Assembly (NCBI GenBank): GCA_003614735.1
Contig: KZ992434.1
Coordinates: 1-64,000 of the forward strand
DNA: 64,000 bases
From: Thamnocephalis sphaerospora
Lineage: Eukaryota > Zoopagomycota > Zoopagomycetes > Zoopagales > Sigmoideomycetaceae
Reading direction: 5' to 3'
Position numbers and translations under genes: made by a program. Of the stretch, positions 31,935-43,580 are shown one piece after another. Numbering within the stretch: the stretch's first letter is position 1; each line of letters opens with the position of its first letter. The notes under the pieces were generated by a model. It was not told the DNA's origin. It was given only the letters and a program-made list of their open reading frames with translations, and did not search any database.

Positions 31935-32793
31935 GACTCTGGGCGGCAGGGCATTCAAGCTAAAAGGACGCCGCTGAGAAGGGTCTGCTGCGCCGCTGCT
32001 CCTCCATCCGCAGCACCAGTGCTTTTGCTCGCTTTTCTTTGCTTGCTCTCTATCCTCTACCGTTATCGCCTATCCACTGCCAGTGACGCGTGGGCACACT
32101 GCGCTTTTCGTGTACATCACCTTTCCGTGCCCTCCATTAGCTTATCCCCGACCAGGTCCCTTTTGCGACCCAACGGTCAACACGACGCGTGTCACTGGCA
32201 TATACGTCCGCGTTTTCCGCAGCGCGGTGGCCTTTCCCAGACCGTAGTTGCTTCCAACTCCGCGGTCTTGTAGGTGCCTTTTCTGCTGGCGTTGCTGTCG
32301 TCGCTGCCGACGCTGTGCTTGTCCTTTTGCCCATTCACCGCGACTGCGCCCAGTGCCGTTGCCGCCACACGTACACCCACGCTCCTGCCTGCGCCTCCTC
32401 CTCTTCCTTCTCTCTTGTCTGCCCCACGCACGCACGCACCAACCGCACATTCTACTACGCGCGTCCAACCGATTGGCACGGCGCTGTCATTCATCGTTAA
32501 TAGCCACCCTAGCTTTCTATTCCATCGTCGGCCACTGGAACGTGTCCGCACCATCGCTGCTCGTCTGCGACATAAGCAGCAGGCTAGGACAGTCACGCTT
32601 GTGAGCGCGCTGACGCGACACGATTAGTCAACGCTGCAATCTGCCAGCTGGTACGTAGTAGCTGAGAAGGCGGTCAATCGCAGGACACGCACGCGCGTCA
32701 AGCATTGTCAGGTGCACGTCAACGGGCGCTAACCCGTGGTATACGTGCGCTTGCTTGTTTGCTATTGCGTACAGCAGACGGATTAGTAGCAGC
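31935..32793 (+). other. 859-nt ATG-free, pyrimidine-rich presumptive 5' leader of the bZIP gene
   Basis: I read every line from the ATG at 31932 to the start codon at 32794 and found no ATG in any plus-strand frame. The stretch is rich in C and T. This pattern is expected of a long scanned leader. Further upstream, ATG 31932 opens a frame ending at 32273, and an eight-codon frame (ATG TCC ATG ... TGA) starts near 31829; these are upstream ORFs only if transcription begins before them. Confidence 0.5.
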
Positions 32794-33873
32794 ATGAACA
32801 ACGAACAGCTTCTTGCAGCCATTACCAACTCGGCTGCTGCCGTTGCAGCTGCCAACATACCGCCGATGATGGTGACCAGCGAGGCTGGCCAGCAGGAGCA
32901 GCCGACTAATGGTGCGCAGGCGCCGGTTGAGATGTGGATGCAAGAGCTCCAGAACGTGCTCTTCTCGCCGACGGCTGCTACGCCGCTGTTTGACTCGTTC
33001 ACCTCGCCAAACATGCCGGCGGGTGCGTACAACGATCTGATGGACACACCGCTGTTCAGCGACATGGACGATTTTATGCTGCCGACAGACAGCGCGTCCG
33101 AGCAGCTGTTTCCGACCTCGCAGCAGCAGCCGATGCGCAACCTTGGCCAGGCCGCCAGTGCTGCCGTCGCCATGCTGGGCACCGGCGCTGCCAATTCTAG
33201 CCTATTCCCAGAGTTGAACGAGTCGGCAGCAGCATCGGATACTAATCATGCTGCACGGCGCGTGTCTGCTTCCGGATGCTCGCTCAGCGTTCCCTGGGGA
33301 AATGGTGCTGCAGCAGATGCCGATGCGGATAACGCCGAGCCTGCCACTTTTGCAGGAACAACGGTGCGCGCGCAATCGGATGGTAGCGTGACAGTGACCA
33401 CAAAGCGTGGCACAACAACCATCACGGCATCCCAAGCCGCCGAGCTGCTGGCGAATAATAAGCGCCGTCGCCCCACCACCTCGGCCTCGGGCCTGCCACG
33501 TCCAGGTCCGCCGCTAGGCGCAGGCGGTGTGCGGCTTGTGGCATCCACCGCGCCCTCTCCCGCTACGCCCATGGTGGATACGATGCCCGGTATGGACCCG
33601 GCGGCGCTGAAGCGGATGAAGAACACAGATGCGGCCCGGCGCTCTCGTCTGCGGAAGGTACTCAAGATGGAGTCACTGGAGCGCCAGGTGCGCGAAGTGA
33701 TGACGGACAATAGCGAGCTGCGTACGCGGCTGGCTGTGCTCGAGAACGAAAAGAGCACCTGGATCGCCAAGGAAAACGAGATGCGTGAGCAGATTCGCGC
33801 GCTGGAGCGGCGCCTGGACGATGCCCATCGTTTGCTGCGCGACAACGTATCCCGCCGAGACGACGACGAGTAA
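32794..33873 (+). CDS. GCN4: Gcn4/CpcA-type bZIP transcription factor
   Basis: Gcn4-type factors activate amino-acid biosynthesis genes during starvation by binding TGACTCA. The predicted protein has 359 residues. Its C-terminal basic region NTDAARRSRLRKVLKMESLE matches the Gcn4 signature NTEAARRSRARK. A leucine zipper follows with heptad hydrophobics through LRTRLAVLENE and IRALERRLDDAHRLL. The N-terminal third has acidic-hydrophobic activation clusters: WMQELQNVLFSPTAATPLFDS and LMDTPLFSDMDDFMLP. The zipper is longer than in yeast Gcn4. No introns are seen. The start is the first ATG after the long ATG-free stretch. Two TGACTCA sites upstream suggest self-regulation. Confidence 0.9.
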   Translation: MNNEQLLAAITNSAAAVAAANIPPMMVTSEAGQQEQPTNGAQAPVEMWMQELQNVLFSPTAATPLFDSFTSPNMPAGAYNDLMDTPLFSDMDDFMLPTDSASEQLFPTSQQQPMRNLGQAASAAVAMLGTGAANSSLFPELNESAAASDTNHAARRVSASGCSLSVPWGNGAAADADADNAEPATFAGTTVRAQSDGSVTVTTKRGTTTITASQAAELLANNKRRRPTTSASGLPRPGPPLGAGGVRLVASTAPSPATPMVDTMPGMDPAALKRMKNTDAARRSRLRKVLKMESLERQVREVMTDNSELRTRLAVLENEKSTWIAKENEMREQIRALERRLDDAHRLLRDNVSRRDDDE

Positions 33874-34296
33874 GCGCGCCGTCGCTAGTTTTTTTTACTA
33901 CGCTCAGCTCTATGTTTGCTTGGTATCTTGCTGTTGTATGAAGCTGATGTCATCTGGGAAACGGCTGCAGCTGGACGCTTTCTTCACCAAGCGCCCGCTG
34001 GTCTGGTTAATTATTCGTGAAACGATTATGGTTGCGTTCAGATACGCATTTGCTTTCATTTTTGTGATGTTGATCAACTTCTTTTTCGCTCGATAAACGC
34101 AATGGCCATGCGATCATCGGGCGCAACGGTGCTGGGAACGGTGTGCTCATCCTCTGTGTGTGTGTGCGTGTGTGTGTGCCACTACCTATGACTTGTCGCC
34201 GGCGGCCCTCTTGCCCCCAGCATTGGCACTGCCAGCCAGAAACTACGATGGCGCATGTGCGGTCAGGCGGCCGCATCACCGTCAGCCTTTTGCGCC
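33874..34296. other. Convergent region, bZIP gene and Ku80
   Basis: About 420 bp of 3' sequence for both genes, including a GT microsatellite at 34155-34178. No gene was recognised. Confidence 0.5.
34155..34178. repeat. GT microsatellite, imperfect
   Basis: A TG run with one CG interruption lies in the convergent region. Confidence 0.8.
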
Positions 34297-37268
34297 TTAG
34301 CAAAATACCTGAGCTGCCGCCTCTGCCGTCACCTCGCTGTCGGCCGCCTCCGTTTGCGCTATTAGCGTGATGTCCGCAGCCTGAACGCGCATCCAAAAAC
34401 GCTTAGGCCACTGGCCGCCTCCAAGACAAGCGTCACGAAGCTTGTGCAGGTACCGGTTAAAGTAGGCAGCCTCGTTTTCCTGTGTACGCACACAAGCACA
34501 TCAAAGCATGGTGAGAACAGGTGCCTGTCTGCTCGGCGTGCAGTCCACTCACCAGAGCACAGGCCGCGCGCAACTCTACCAGACATTCGTGAGCCAGTGC
34601 GTGTTGGCCATCTCCCTCCTGGCCAATGACATAGCCGCGAATCCGATTGCCCAGTTGCACAACAGCTGCAAATACACATGCGGTCATCCTGTAAATTGGA
34701 GGACACGGGCGTGTACTACGTGCAGCCACCGACACGTACCCTCGCTGACAAAGTCACGATCAGTTCGGCTCAGCAGCTCATGAAACTCGACTAGTGGCGC
34801 CTCGGTGTGGATGTGCACCGGCGCCTGTGAGCTCTCATGCGTCGTCGGCGACTCGTCGATAGTGCGGTCATCTGTCTGCGTCTCGGGCGCTGCTGGATGC
34901 GCCATGTTGGCACCCCGCTCGAGAATTGCATCTATGGAAAGCTCGGTTTCGGCCGGCGTAGACTTTGCTGCCACGGCTGATGCTACCTTGCCCTTTTGCC
35001 GTAAACGCTTTTGCACTGCGGTTGCACGCACCAATGGACGGCTCAGCCAAAAAGTCACCGACATGCGTTGTGCCTACATCCTGCTCACCCTTCTTTACCG
35101 GAAATGCTGCCTCCAGTGCGAGCTCCGCCTTATGAGTGTGCGACGACTCGGCCGACTGCAACGGCTCAAACTGGCGTATCAACGCTGGATCAATGGCAGG
35201 TAGCGATTCGCTCGGATGCAGTGCCCGGTGCTGAATACACTGGTATACACGCTGGTAGTCGGGATTCACCGTGTCTCTGGACCGTAGTGTCTCCACTGCC
35301 TCCCTGCCAAGTAGCGTCGCTGCTAAGCATCAGTAGTCCACGTGATGACAGCGCAGATGGCCGTACCCTTCCCCGTCGACGACGCCCGACATGAGATCAA
35401 GGCTATCGACAAACGCCTCCATACATGTAAGCTGCTCGGCGGTAGGCATTCTCCGACGCTTGCGCGCACTAGTCGGCTCTGGCAAGCTCGTGTGCTCTAG
35501 CGATGCAAACAGATAGTGGCGCACATCATCGGCAAAGGGTACCTATCTCACATCACTCGATGGTTAGCGGTGGTCAGGCAAACGGTTCGGCAGCCATCTT
35601 ACGTGAGCAAAGTTGAGGAATACACCGGTCGCCTTGATACGCGGCCAGAGCACACCAAGCTTGGGACTCGCATTGTCAACGCGTACATAGCGGACTAGCG
35701 CCATCGCGTCCTTTTCGTAGAGAGCATGCGCAAATGCCGACATTGCCCGTGCCGCTCCCTCCACATGTGGCGCCGCGCACACCTGGTAGATGTTGCCCAT
35801 GGAAAAGTAGGCCGGTAGCTACATATTTCCAAGCACGTTAGCAAAGGCGCCGGCGAGCAGTATTGGCGCTGCTGCATACCTGTGCGGAGGCAAAAAAGCC
35901 AATCACCTGCATGCTCTTTTCAGTGGTCAGCCGCGCGGCATCTTCTTCGTCCACGCGGCGTACCGGAACGAGCGACCGACCAAACACATAGGCATGCTCG
36001 AGCTCTTCCCGCTCTACCCTCTGCGCCTGTTTGTCGTTCTCCTGCTCTGCGCCATCACCCTCAGGAGCAAGGTAATAATGGCGTTCTGTGACAACATCCA
36101 CGCTGTTTGTCTCGCCCGAGGCCTCCAGTAGATTTGTGCATTTTTTGGCCGTGGGTCGTTTCACGAGCAGAGTCTTGGCAAAAGCATGAATGGGAATAGC
36201 CAGCGATGCCTGTGGCTGAGCGTCGCAGTCGCCGATACTAAGCACACCACGAAACAGCGCCGTCGGCCGCACGCGCTTGGTGCGGAATTGTGACAGCAAC
36301 TGAAGCGCTTCACCAGCCGTAAACACAGAGCCGCCCGCCTCCTCGGCAAGCCCACGGAGCACTGCCTCGTTTGTGCGCTACGCAAAAAGACAGTAATGAT
36401 GAGCGACGGCAGCCGTGCACCCCGCTAAAGCCAGCTACCTTGGTGGCGGACTTTGCCGCGTCCTCGGCATCAAAATCATGCCCACTGCCGTCGTATGCAG
36501 CGCATGAGCAACCGTTCCTGGCGACCAGCCTCACGTTGCTTACACAATGTCTAGACCTATTCCGTTGATCTGTAATTGCTCTTGAATGGCATCGAGGTCT
36601 GCAATGTTGGCCTCCGTCTCGGCATCTGTGATCAGGTAAATGCGCTTGGAATACTTGAGCTGGCGGCAGTGCCGCATCAGCATGTCAATAGCAACCACTA
36701 GTGCGTCGACACCTGAGCCGTACACAGCACCGACAATGCATATATGCATGCAAAATATCAGCATCTTTGAGTGTGTACGCAGATAGGCATGCCGCACGCT
36801 TTCCAACACATACAGTCGGCAGGCGCAGTGCCCTTTTCCAGCTGCGTCTCATCAACACTTTGAAGCAACGCCAAATCGGCCATGGCTAGCGGCCGCGCTA
36901 GCGTAATATGCGGATACTGTCCCGGCTCCGCCAGCGGATTGTCGGTGGCTAGCGCATACACCATGAAACACCACGGGTGCACGCATAAGCAGCCACACAG
37001 GAGGCCATGCGCCCTGACGGTTCATAGCTACCTGCTGTACCGCATAACACTAGGCCTACATGGTCCAGTTTGCGCGCCTCAACCACCTAACAATGCCTCT
37101 GAACACGTGCAATGCTAGCCTCAGCGCGATGCAGCCTACCTTGGCGCTAATGAGCAACGAGAGAACGTGTCGTCCCACCTCCCAGCGCGTCGTGCCATTA
37201 CTGGCCGCTGTCTGCCACGTCGAAGGGCCAACGTCCAAAATGAACACGATTGCTTCCTTGTTGGCCAT
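34297..37268 (-). CDS. KU80: Ku80 (XRCC5-like) DNA end-binding protein
   Basis: Ku80 pairs with Ku70 on DNA double-strand ends to start non-homologous end joining and helps protect telomeres. The N-terminal von Willebrand A-type domain starts MANKEAIVFILDVGPSTW and continues in GAVYGSGVDALVVAIDML and KRIYLITDAE. The beta-barrel region includes RPTALFRGVLSIGD, TERHYYLAPE, AYVFGRSLVPV and KSMQVIGFFASAQ. The bridge and C-arm exons include ALVRYVRVDNASPKLGVLWP and NPDYQRVYQCIQHRALHP. The last exon carries NEAAYFNRYLHKLRDACLG and KRFWMRVQAADITLI. About twelve exons with short introns are required. The stop at 34299-34297 is assigned from the last open exon and could change if a further 3' intron exists. 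Confidence 0.9.
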
Positions 37269-37715
37269 GACGAGGATAGCACGGTTGAAAAGGAAAGTCG
37301 TTTAGCGTCTGTTTGTGCTGTAATGGCAGTTGGTCGTGTATATGCACGCCCACACGCAGCGCCGTCATCAAGGTCCGCTTGCTGCCAATCACAGGCGACA
37401 CCAGGACACTGCTGATTACGCATCCAAATCCGAATGAACCGCCATGGGGCAAGAACCAACGTGTAATAGCGGCACTGTGCGACCCGCAATAACAATGAGT
37501 TCGGCTACGCTCACGCCGAGCGCCACGCATATAGCTAGGCATTCGTGTGTGCACCATGCGTCCTACACACCTCTCGGCCTGTCCCGGTTACATTTCTCCT
37601 AAATACCGCGACGCCTTGGTGTGCGCTTTCTGTAACCATACTTTTCACCACCACCGCTACTGCCGCTATTTCCACTACCATCACGACAGCGACCACCGCT
37701 CTCTGTGCTCGCATC

Positions 37716-39245
37716 ATGCCGGCCGCTACATCACAGCCAAGGCAGACGCAGAGCATGCCGTCCATGCGATATCTTGTCGGCGCTGTTGGCGCGCTCGCCT
37801 TCGCCTGGTTAATAGTGCCCTATGCGTACACCTACTACTACATGGCCGGCCACGCTCACTCGCTGGAGCCACTCAACAACGAAACATGTCGCTACCTGAC
37901 CGATGGTAAGCGAGTCCAGTGCGGCTCTGGCTGTGAGACCAGTCCAGACTAACGGCAAGTATGCGCACAGCCGAAGGATGCGAGGACATTGTCATCGACC
38001 ACACCAGCGGTCTGGCCTACATGGCCTGCGCCAATGTCAGTAACCGCTTCGTCTGGTGGCCTCCATCCAACACGTTTGTGGGCAATGCAACAACGAACGA
38101 GCAAGATCCCATTTTTGTGTATAGCCTCAAGGTGAGTGTACAACATGGTCCTGGCGCTAGTCCTTGTCCACCTGTGCTCATCACATGTGCCGAAATTGAC
38201 CATGGATGGTATTAGCATGATACGCTTGAACGCCTGCCTATGAAGGGCTTGAAAGGCAACTTCCGCACACATGGTCTGGGCCTATGGCGACCATCGCCCG
38301 ACGCCATTCCGCCTCAGGCTACTTCCGAGTCCAATGAAAACCCAGTGCTCATGTTCATCAACCACGGTCGAGATGGCTCTAGTGTAGAGATTTTCGAGCA
38401 TGTCACATCCGAGGAGACAGGCAGTGTTGGCGAACTGCGACATCTGGAAACGGTGCGTGATCCACTCATCACGACGCCCAACAACGTTGCTCCGCTCTCC
38501 CGGTAAGACGCGTGCATCAAGTAATGTTGCAATACGTACGCCGCCTAACACCCATACACTTGCAGGCGTAGCTTTTACGTTAGCAACGACCACATGTTCC
38601 CTCGTGGTCCGATGCGCGTCATTGAAGAGTTGTCGACGATACCGTTGTCCAATGTCGCCTTTCGCGATGAACAGGGCAATATGCATATTGCGGCTTCCAA
38701 CGTTCCCTACGCCAATGGTCTCGCCACTTACGCCAACGACACACTGCTCATGGTAGTGTCTGGCAACACTGGCTACGTTCTCATTTACGAACGTGACGAC
38801 TCCCGGCTGCAGAATGGTCAAGGCGAGCTGCGTTTTCGTGGGCGCATCTGGGTCGGATTCGCAGGCGACAACATCAATGTTGACCATACCACCGGTCACA
38901 TCTACGTCGGAGGTAGGCGTGATGGGCTGTTGCGGGTTGCTATGGACGCCATACACTTACTCTTTTACGCGTCTGTAATGTCTAGGTTCTCTCGAGGTGA
39001 TACAGCTGAGACAGGCTCTTCACTATGTTACCGTGACGGCAGCCAGCCAGGTGCTTCGCGTGTCAAACGTGGACTTGGAAAATGCAAAGGGTCGGTCGAC
39101 GCTTCATGCCGACATCACACCGCTGCTTGTCTTTAACGGCAGGCAGGGTACTGGCCTTACGGTGGGTGCCGTCGACGGCAGCGTCAACCGAACGCTCGTC
39201 GGTGGCCCATATGCACTAGGATTTTACGTTTGTGACATCGCATAG
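37716..39245 (+). CDS. Paraoxonase/arylesterase-like six-bladed propeller, copy A
   Basis: This family consists of calcium-dependent lactonases and esterases anchored or secreted through an uncleaved N-terminal helix. Here residues ~15-40 form that helix (RYLVGAVGALAFAWLIVPYA). PON1 landmarks are visible: EGCEDIVIDHTSG (Ca ligands E53/D54), FRTHGLGLW (H115), LMFINHGRDG (H134), FYVSNDHMF (N168), YANGLATYAND (N224) and GDNINVDHTTGHIYVGG (D269/N270). Five exons join with small introns, the first spliced at GAT-G to CC-GAA. Expected to face the secretory lumen or outside. The substrate is unknown. It is convergent with a diverged paralogue 120 bp away. Confidence 0.88.
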
Positions 39246-39365
39246 TCGCGTTCTTGCAAGTAGATCAATTTGCTACAATAATAGTGTGTTTGAAAAATGC
39301 AAGCATACCATGTCTATCACATGATGCTGCTTTAATGCAAACGTAGTATGGCTGCCGCATCGCAC

Positions 39366-40876
39366 TTAGAGAGTCTTGTCGCAAACCAAAAAGCCTGGAT
39401 TGACGATCGTGCTCAGCACCAACTTGTTATACTGTGGGCTGTAGTCGGCAGTGGAGAGCGGCGTCGACTCAAGGCTGTAGTCGCCAAAGATGGTTTTCTG
39501 AGTATACTTGACGCCGTAGTAGGCGTCGCTGCCGGTGTTGTTGGCAATGCGCACCACTTCCACATGCGCACGCGCCGTCGGATCGGTCATTGCCTTCAAA
39601 AACTCGAGGAAGCGGGTGTTGCCTAGTGTGGCATAGACGCAGACACGCGCTTAATCGTTAGCAAGACGAATCAAGCACGCCGGATAAGGTGTCGGCGACA
39701 CTCACCAGCCACGAGAATCGAGCCGTCCACTGGGTTGACGCGCAAGTTGTCGGCCAGCACGGGCACGTCAATCTGATCGCGCAGGCTGAGCACATTGTCG
39801 ACACGACGCTCGTAGACCAGCACCTTCTTGTACGACGAGGCGACGTAGATGAGGTCGCGGTTGTAGTTGGTGCCGAGACCGTTGGCAAAGCCAATGCCGT
39901 TGGCTGCCTGCACCGCTTCGCCATCCTCGCTGCGAAACACAACGCCGCCCCATTCGCGTGCTGTGAGCATTTCAAACATGCGTCCCTTGCTGTCCGTGTT
40001 GTACAAGTCGTTGCTGACGTAGAACGAGCGACTAGCGAGTGAGGCGACACAACGTGTGATTAATACCGTGCTTGCGGACGTCAGTGATTCTGCGTCAACT
40101 TACGCAGACACGGGCAGCACGCCGTTGGGTGCCTGGATAAGCGGGTGGCGTGCAGTCTCCACAAGTACCGCCTCCGTCGTGCCCGGCTGGTGCTCGATGA
40201 TCTCGATGACACTCTCGTTGCTGCGATGGTTGACGACCATGATTACAATCGCGTCAGAGTCGCCAGCAGCCGACGTCTTCTTGCTGCGGTCATCAACGAC
40301 CGGATCCCAGATGCCAAGGCCTTGCGACCGAAGACCAACCGTTTCGAGACCGGCAATCTTGAGTTCGTCCAACTTTCCAGTCTGTATCATATGCATATTC
40401 ACGTGAGCGAGCAGTGACAAGGTGGCAGTCATGCAACAAGATACTTGCCGCAAGATCGTAGGAGAACAGCCCGTCGTTTCGCTCGCCCTCGCTGTTGCGG
40501 AGAACATTTCCTGCGCGGCGCACAGCAACGCTGCCGCACGAGAGAAAGACGCGTCCGCTGCGATGATGGATCGCCAGATCCTCACAGCCTTCCAGACCTA
40601 TGTGCATCCTCTTGATCAGTAAGCATGGCCGAGACACGCCGTATCCGCAGACTTACGATCAGCAGTAACATGCTTGCACGTTTGCTCAGTTAGCGTTGGC
40701 GTGTGCGAGAGGCCCGTCAAATGGTACAGACGGCCTGCCTCTGGAACCACAAAGGCCAACACCGGAATCAGTGCTATGGCGAGGGCGACCAGCAGTACAT
40801 TGCCGCCACCAGACTTGGCCGCTTTGCTGCTGTTCTTTTTGGCGGCAGATTTCGCTTTAGACTTGTCGGAGGCCAT
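39366..40876 (-). CDS. Paraoxonase/arylesterase-like protein, copy B, H115-equivalent replaced by Gln
   Basis: The N-terminus is Lys/Ser-rich followed by a membrane helix (NVLLVALAIALIPVLAFVVP). Metal-ligand motifs remain: EGCEDLAIHH, FYVSNDLYN, FANGLGTNYN and ADNLRVNPVDGSILVAG. The H134-type motif VVNHRSNES is also kept. The block matching PON1 H115 reads LRSQGLGIW, with CAA (Gln) at 40324-40322 where copy A has CAT (His). The gene is tail-to-tail with copy A, with at least six exons and the same splice site around the RSFYVSND exon, so the pair arose by inverted duplication. Activity may differ or be lost; the fold should remain. Confidence 0.87.
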
Positions 40877-41257
40877 GTTAGCGGTGGTAGTGGTAGTGGT
40901 AGTGGCGGCGATAGATAAAAGAAGTACGTGGTTCTCGACGGGGCCACGTCAGTACGCACAACAGTTTGTGCACAGGTACCCGCGAATGACATGGTGACAC
41001 TGGCACATCTGTCAGGGCAATTCACAAGTGAAAGCTCACGACAATCCATGTAAGCACACTTGTGGTTTGCGAAATATATGCAGCTGCTACCAAGTGATGC
41101 CACAGTTGGCGATCTTGCAAGCATTATATTATTGACTGCCATTTAATCAGATCGCCAATCTGAGTCTGCCTGGGGCGTGCACACAAGTCCAACGACTATG
41201 CACTAGCATTGTGTGCAGGCATGCTACAGCATCGTGTTACGTGGGCAACCCGATCTA
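40877..41257. other. Intergenic region, paraoxonase B promoter and PRP18 3' end
   Basis: A GTGGTA repeat (about 40882-40908) lies directly before the paraoxonase B start. Nothing else was recognised. Confidence 0.5.
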
Positions 41258-42937
41258 CTAGCCGATGGCCTTGGAAAGATCGTCTGGTGGATATTTCGAT
41301 TGCGAAAAGGTCATCAGACGCTTGATGGACTGGATCCACTTGCGCTGCGTCTCGTCATTAAGCACATCTGTGGTGTCGCAGTACGTCAAAGACAACTTTG
41401 CCAACATGGAATAGCAGGCAAGCACAAGGTCAACGCTTAAAGGATACGTGCCACCTGACTGGCAAAAATCTTTTCTCGCGCCGAACGTTCGTGAATGCTG
41501 TGGGATGCCAGCGAATGAGCTAGCGCTGCCGCAGATATGGGTACGCGTACAAACCACTTACCCAACCATCGTAACGCCTGAAAAAAGGACAGCCAATATA
41601 CCATTGTCAGCTCCGTCACAGCGCGTACACACTGTAATCCTTGCTTACCAATTGGCCAAGGCGAATTGCCAATAGACAGGCGTAGATAGGAATCGTTTGC
41701 CCGCATGTAGTTGCGCTCCATGCAGTACTGCACAATTTCGGTAATACGTGCCAACACGTCCGGTTCCATTCTCTGCAGGCATGTCAAATGAGCCTTGTCG
41801 TCATTCTACACTGCCCATCCCGCTTACCTTATGCTTGAGTAGCTTAAAAAATGGCCGGAGGTACTCCTTGGACTGGCGCTGTGTTGCTGTCTGCAATCTT
41901 CCCTGGCTGCTCCGTTTCACCTCCACTATAGTCTGGTGAGATGGATACGCCGTGCAAGCGTGTAGCAGTTGTTGCATACCTGGTCGCTCTTCCAGCTCTA
42001 GCTCCCACTCTGCCAGCATGCGCTGCACATGGCGAAGCTCATGTCAGGCGAAGCTTTACCGCACATCTCGCTTGGCCACGTACCTTGGCCCAGATGTATA
42101 CGGTTCTGTACACATGATCTGGATCGGTGGCCAGCATCTCCACCGAAATGGTGCTATCATGGATCTGATCATAGGCGTTCTCCTGCCTTCGCCGTTTGGC
42201 ATCTGACGCGCCGCCATCTTTCATGGCATGTGCACGCTTCTCCACCATCTCGTCCACCTTTTCCAGTTCCTTCATAAAGTCGTTGCGTTGTCCCTGCAAT
42301 GCACGTCATGCGTTGGCGCGCCAAACGGTGCATAGCTCATCCATCGTGCTGACCACTCACCTCGGAGCGCTCCTCGATCACCTCTAGCGCGCGGAGACGC
42401 ACGCGACGCTGCTTTTCGGTCTCACCAAACAGGCGAATTGGCTCGCCCTTGGAGCGTAGCCGCCGCGTTACCTCATCGTTGGACAGATTGCTAAGCTCTA
42501 CCTGTTCCTACGCAAATAAATACCATTCGCATGTCCGTGTGAATGCATATCCCGTCGTACCATCTGCTGCCAAGCATACCTCGTTTACAGCCGCTACCGC
42601 ACCGTCGGGCGTGGCATTCTCGGCGCTCGTCGTGTCCTGCGACTCATCCGACGGCACACGCTTTGTCTCGCTAGCAGCCGAATTGCTCTTTGCGCGCGTT
42701 AGATCGGTCAGTCAACGACCGCCACGGCAATCGCGCGCTACCAGAGACACTCACTCGCCGCGTCCGCTCTTCTTCTTGCTCTCGCCAGTACGCTTCTTCA
42801 CGCTGACGCTCCAGATCGGCTCGCCGCACGTACTTTTTGGCACCCTCCTGTTTGGCACTGGCCGCGCCCGCCACTTTGCTGAGATCGCGCTTCTTGCTCT
42901 TGATCTCCGATTGCAACAATGAAGCAAACGCGTCCAT
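41258..42937 (-). CDS. PRP18: Pre-mRNA splicing factor Prp18
   Basis: Prp18 acts in the second catalytic step of splicing, with Slu7, by helping dock the 3' splice site. The start MDASF/MDAFASLLQSEIKSKK is followed by KKYVRRADLERQREE. Then comes the SFM-like signature NDEVTRRLRSKGEPIRLFG and, further on, VLAEWELELEERPG and YLRPFFKLLKHK. The conserved loop is assembled across three exons: LRLSIGNSPWPIG, a 16-nt exon at 41562-41577 giving VTMVG, then IHERSAREKIFASQ. The C-terminus has HVLNDETQRKWIQSIKRLM. All junctions in this loop use GT/AG and keep frame. It is divergent from RhoGDI. Confidence 0.93.
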
Positions 42938-43580
42938 GTTTGGAGAGAAATGCGACTGGTGGGACTGTGATGGCGGCTGTGTGCGCTCAGCTTTAGACAC
43001 TCAGCCACACACATCCACACATGGGCGGCACACACACTGCGCCACACACGCCCGTATTCAGGGTGCGCACGCTCGTGTGCTCGGACGGACATGCGCGTGG
43101 ACGTGCGTGTGTGTATGTGTGTGGCTGAGTGTGTGCACGCGCATCACCTAAGCCAACGTGGTGACGCGGCAAGTCTGGCGACTGCGGGCTGGCGCACCGG
43201 TGCAAGCAACCATGCACAGCCTTCCGTCGGAGGCTACGGCCGGTCGACTGAGCGCCGAGTGAAGTCATGCGTTGGCAGCGCATGGGCACGTACCACCTGC
43301 CGGTCTCCTTCTCGCCACACGCGTGTTCGCCGTAGGTGTGAGCACTTTCAAGGCATGCGTATGCTCCCAGCCCCACCTGCGTGGCCGCGGGTGGGCAAGT
43401 CGACCCGTTTTATCGCTGCGCCGCGTGGCCAATTAAAAGGCATCCGCCTGCGGCGCGCTGGCCCGACTCGTCATCAGCCACCTCTCTTTCACCAACTGCT
43501 CATCATCTGCACTGCCGCCCTCACTCGCACTCTCGCTCTAGTCATCCTTTTGCACATCTCCAACCCGCTCGCTATCCAAC
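42938..43580. other. Divergent promoter region, PRP18 and RhoGDI
   Basis: About 640 bp containing scattered CACA/GTGT runs near 43012-43140. CCAAT and TTAAAAG elements stand near the RhoGDI end. Confidence 0.5.
43429..43439 (+). promoter_or_regulatory. CCAAT plus TATA-like element of RhoGDI
   Basis: CCAATTAAAAG lies about 145 nt before the start codon. No ATG occurs between it and the start, fitting a core promoter with a short leader. Confidence 0.45.
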
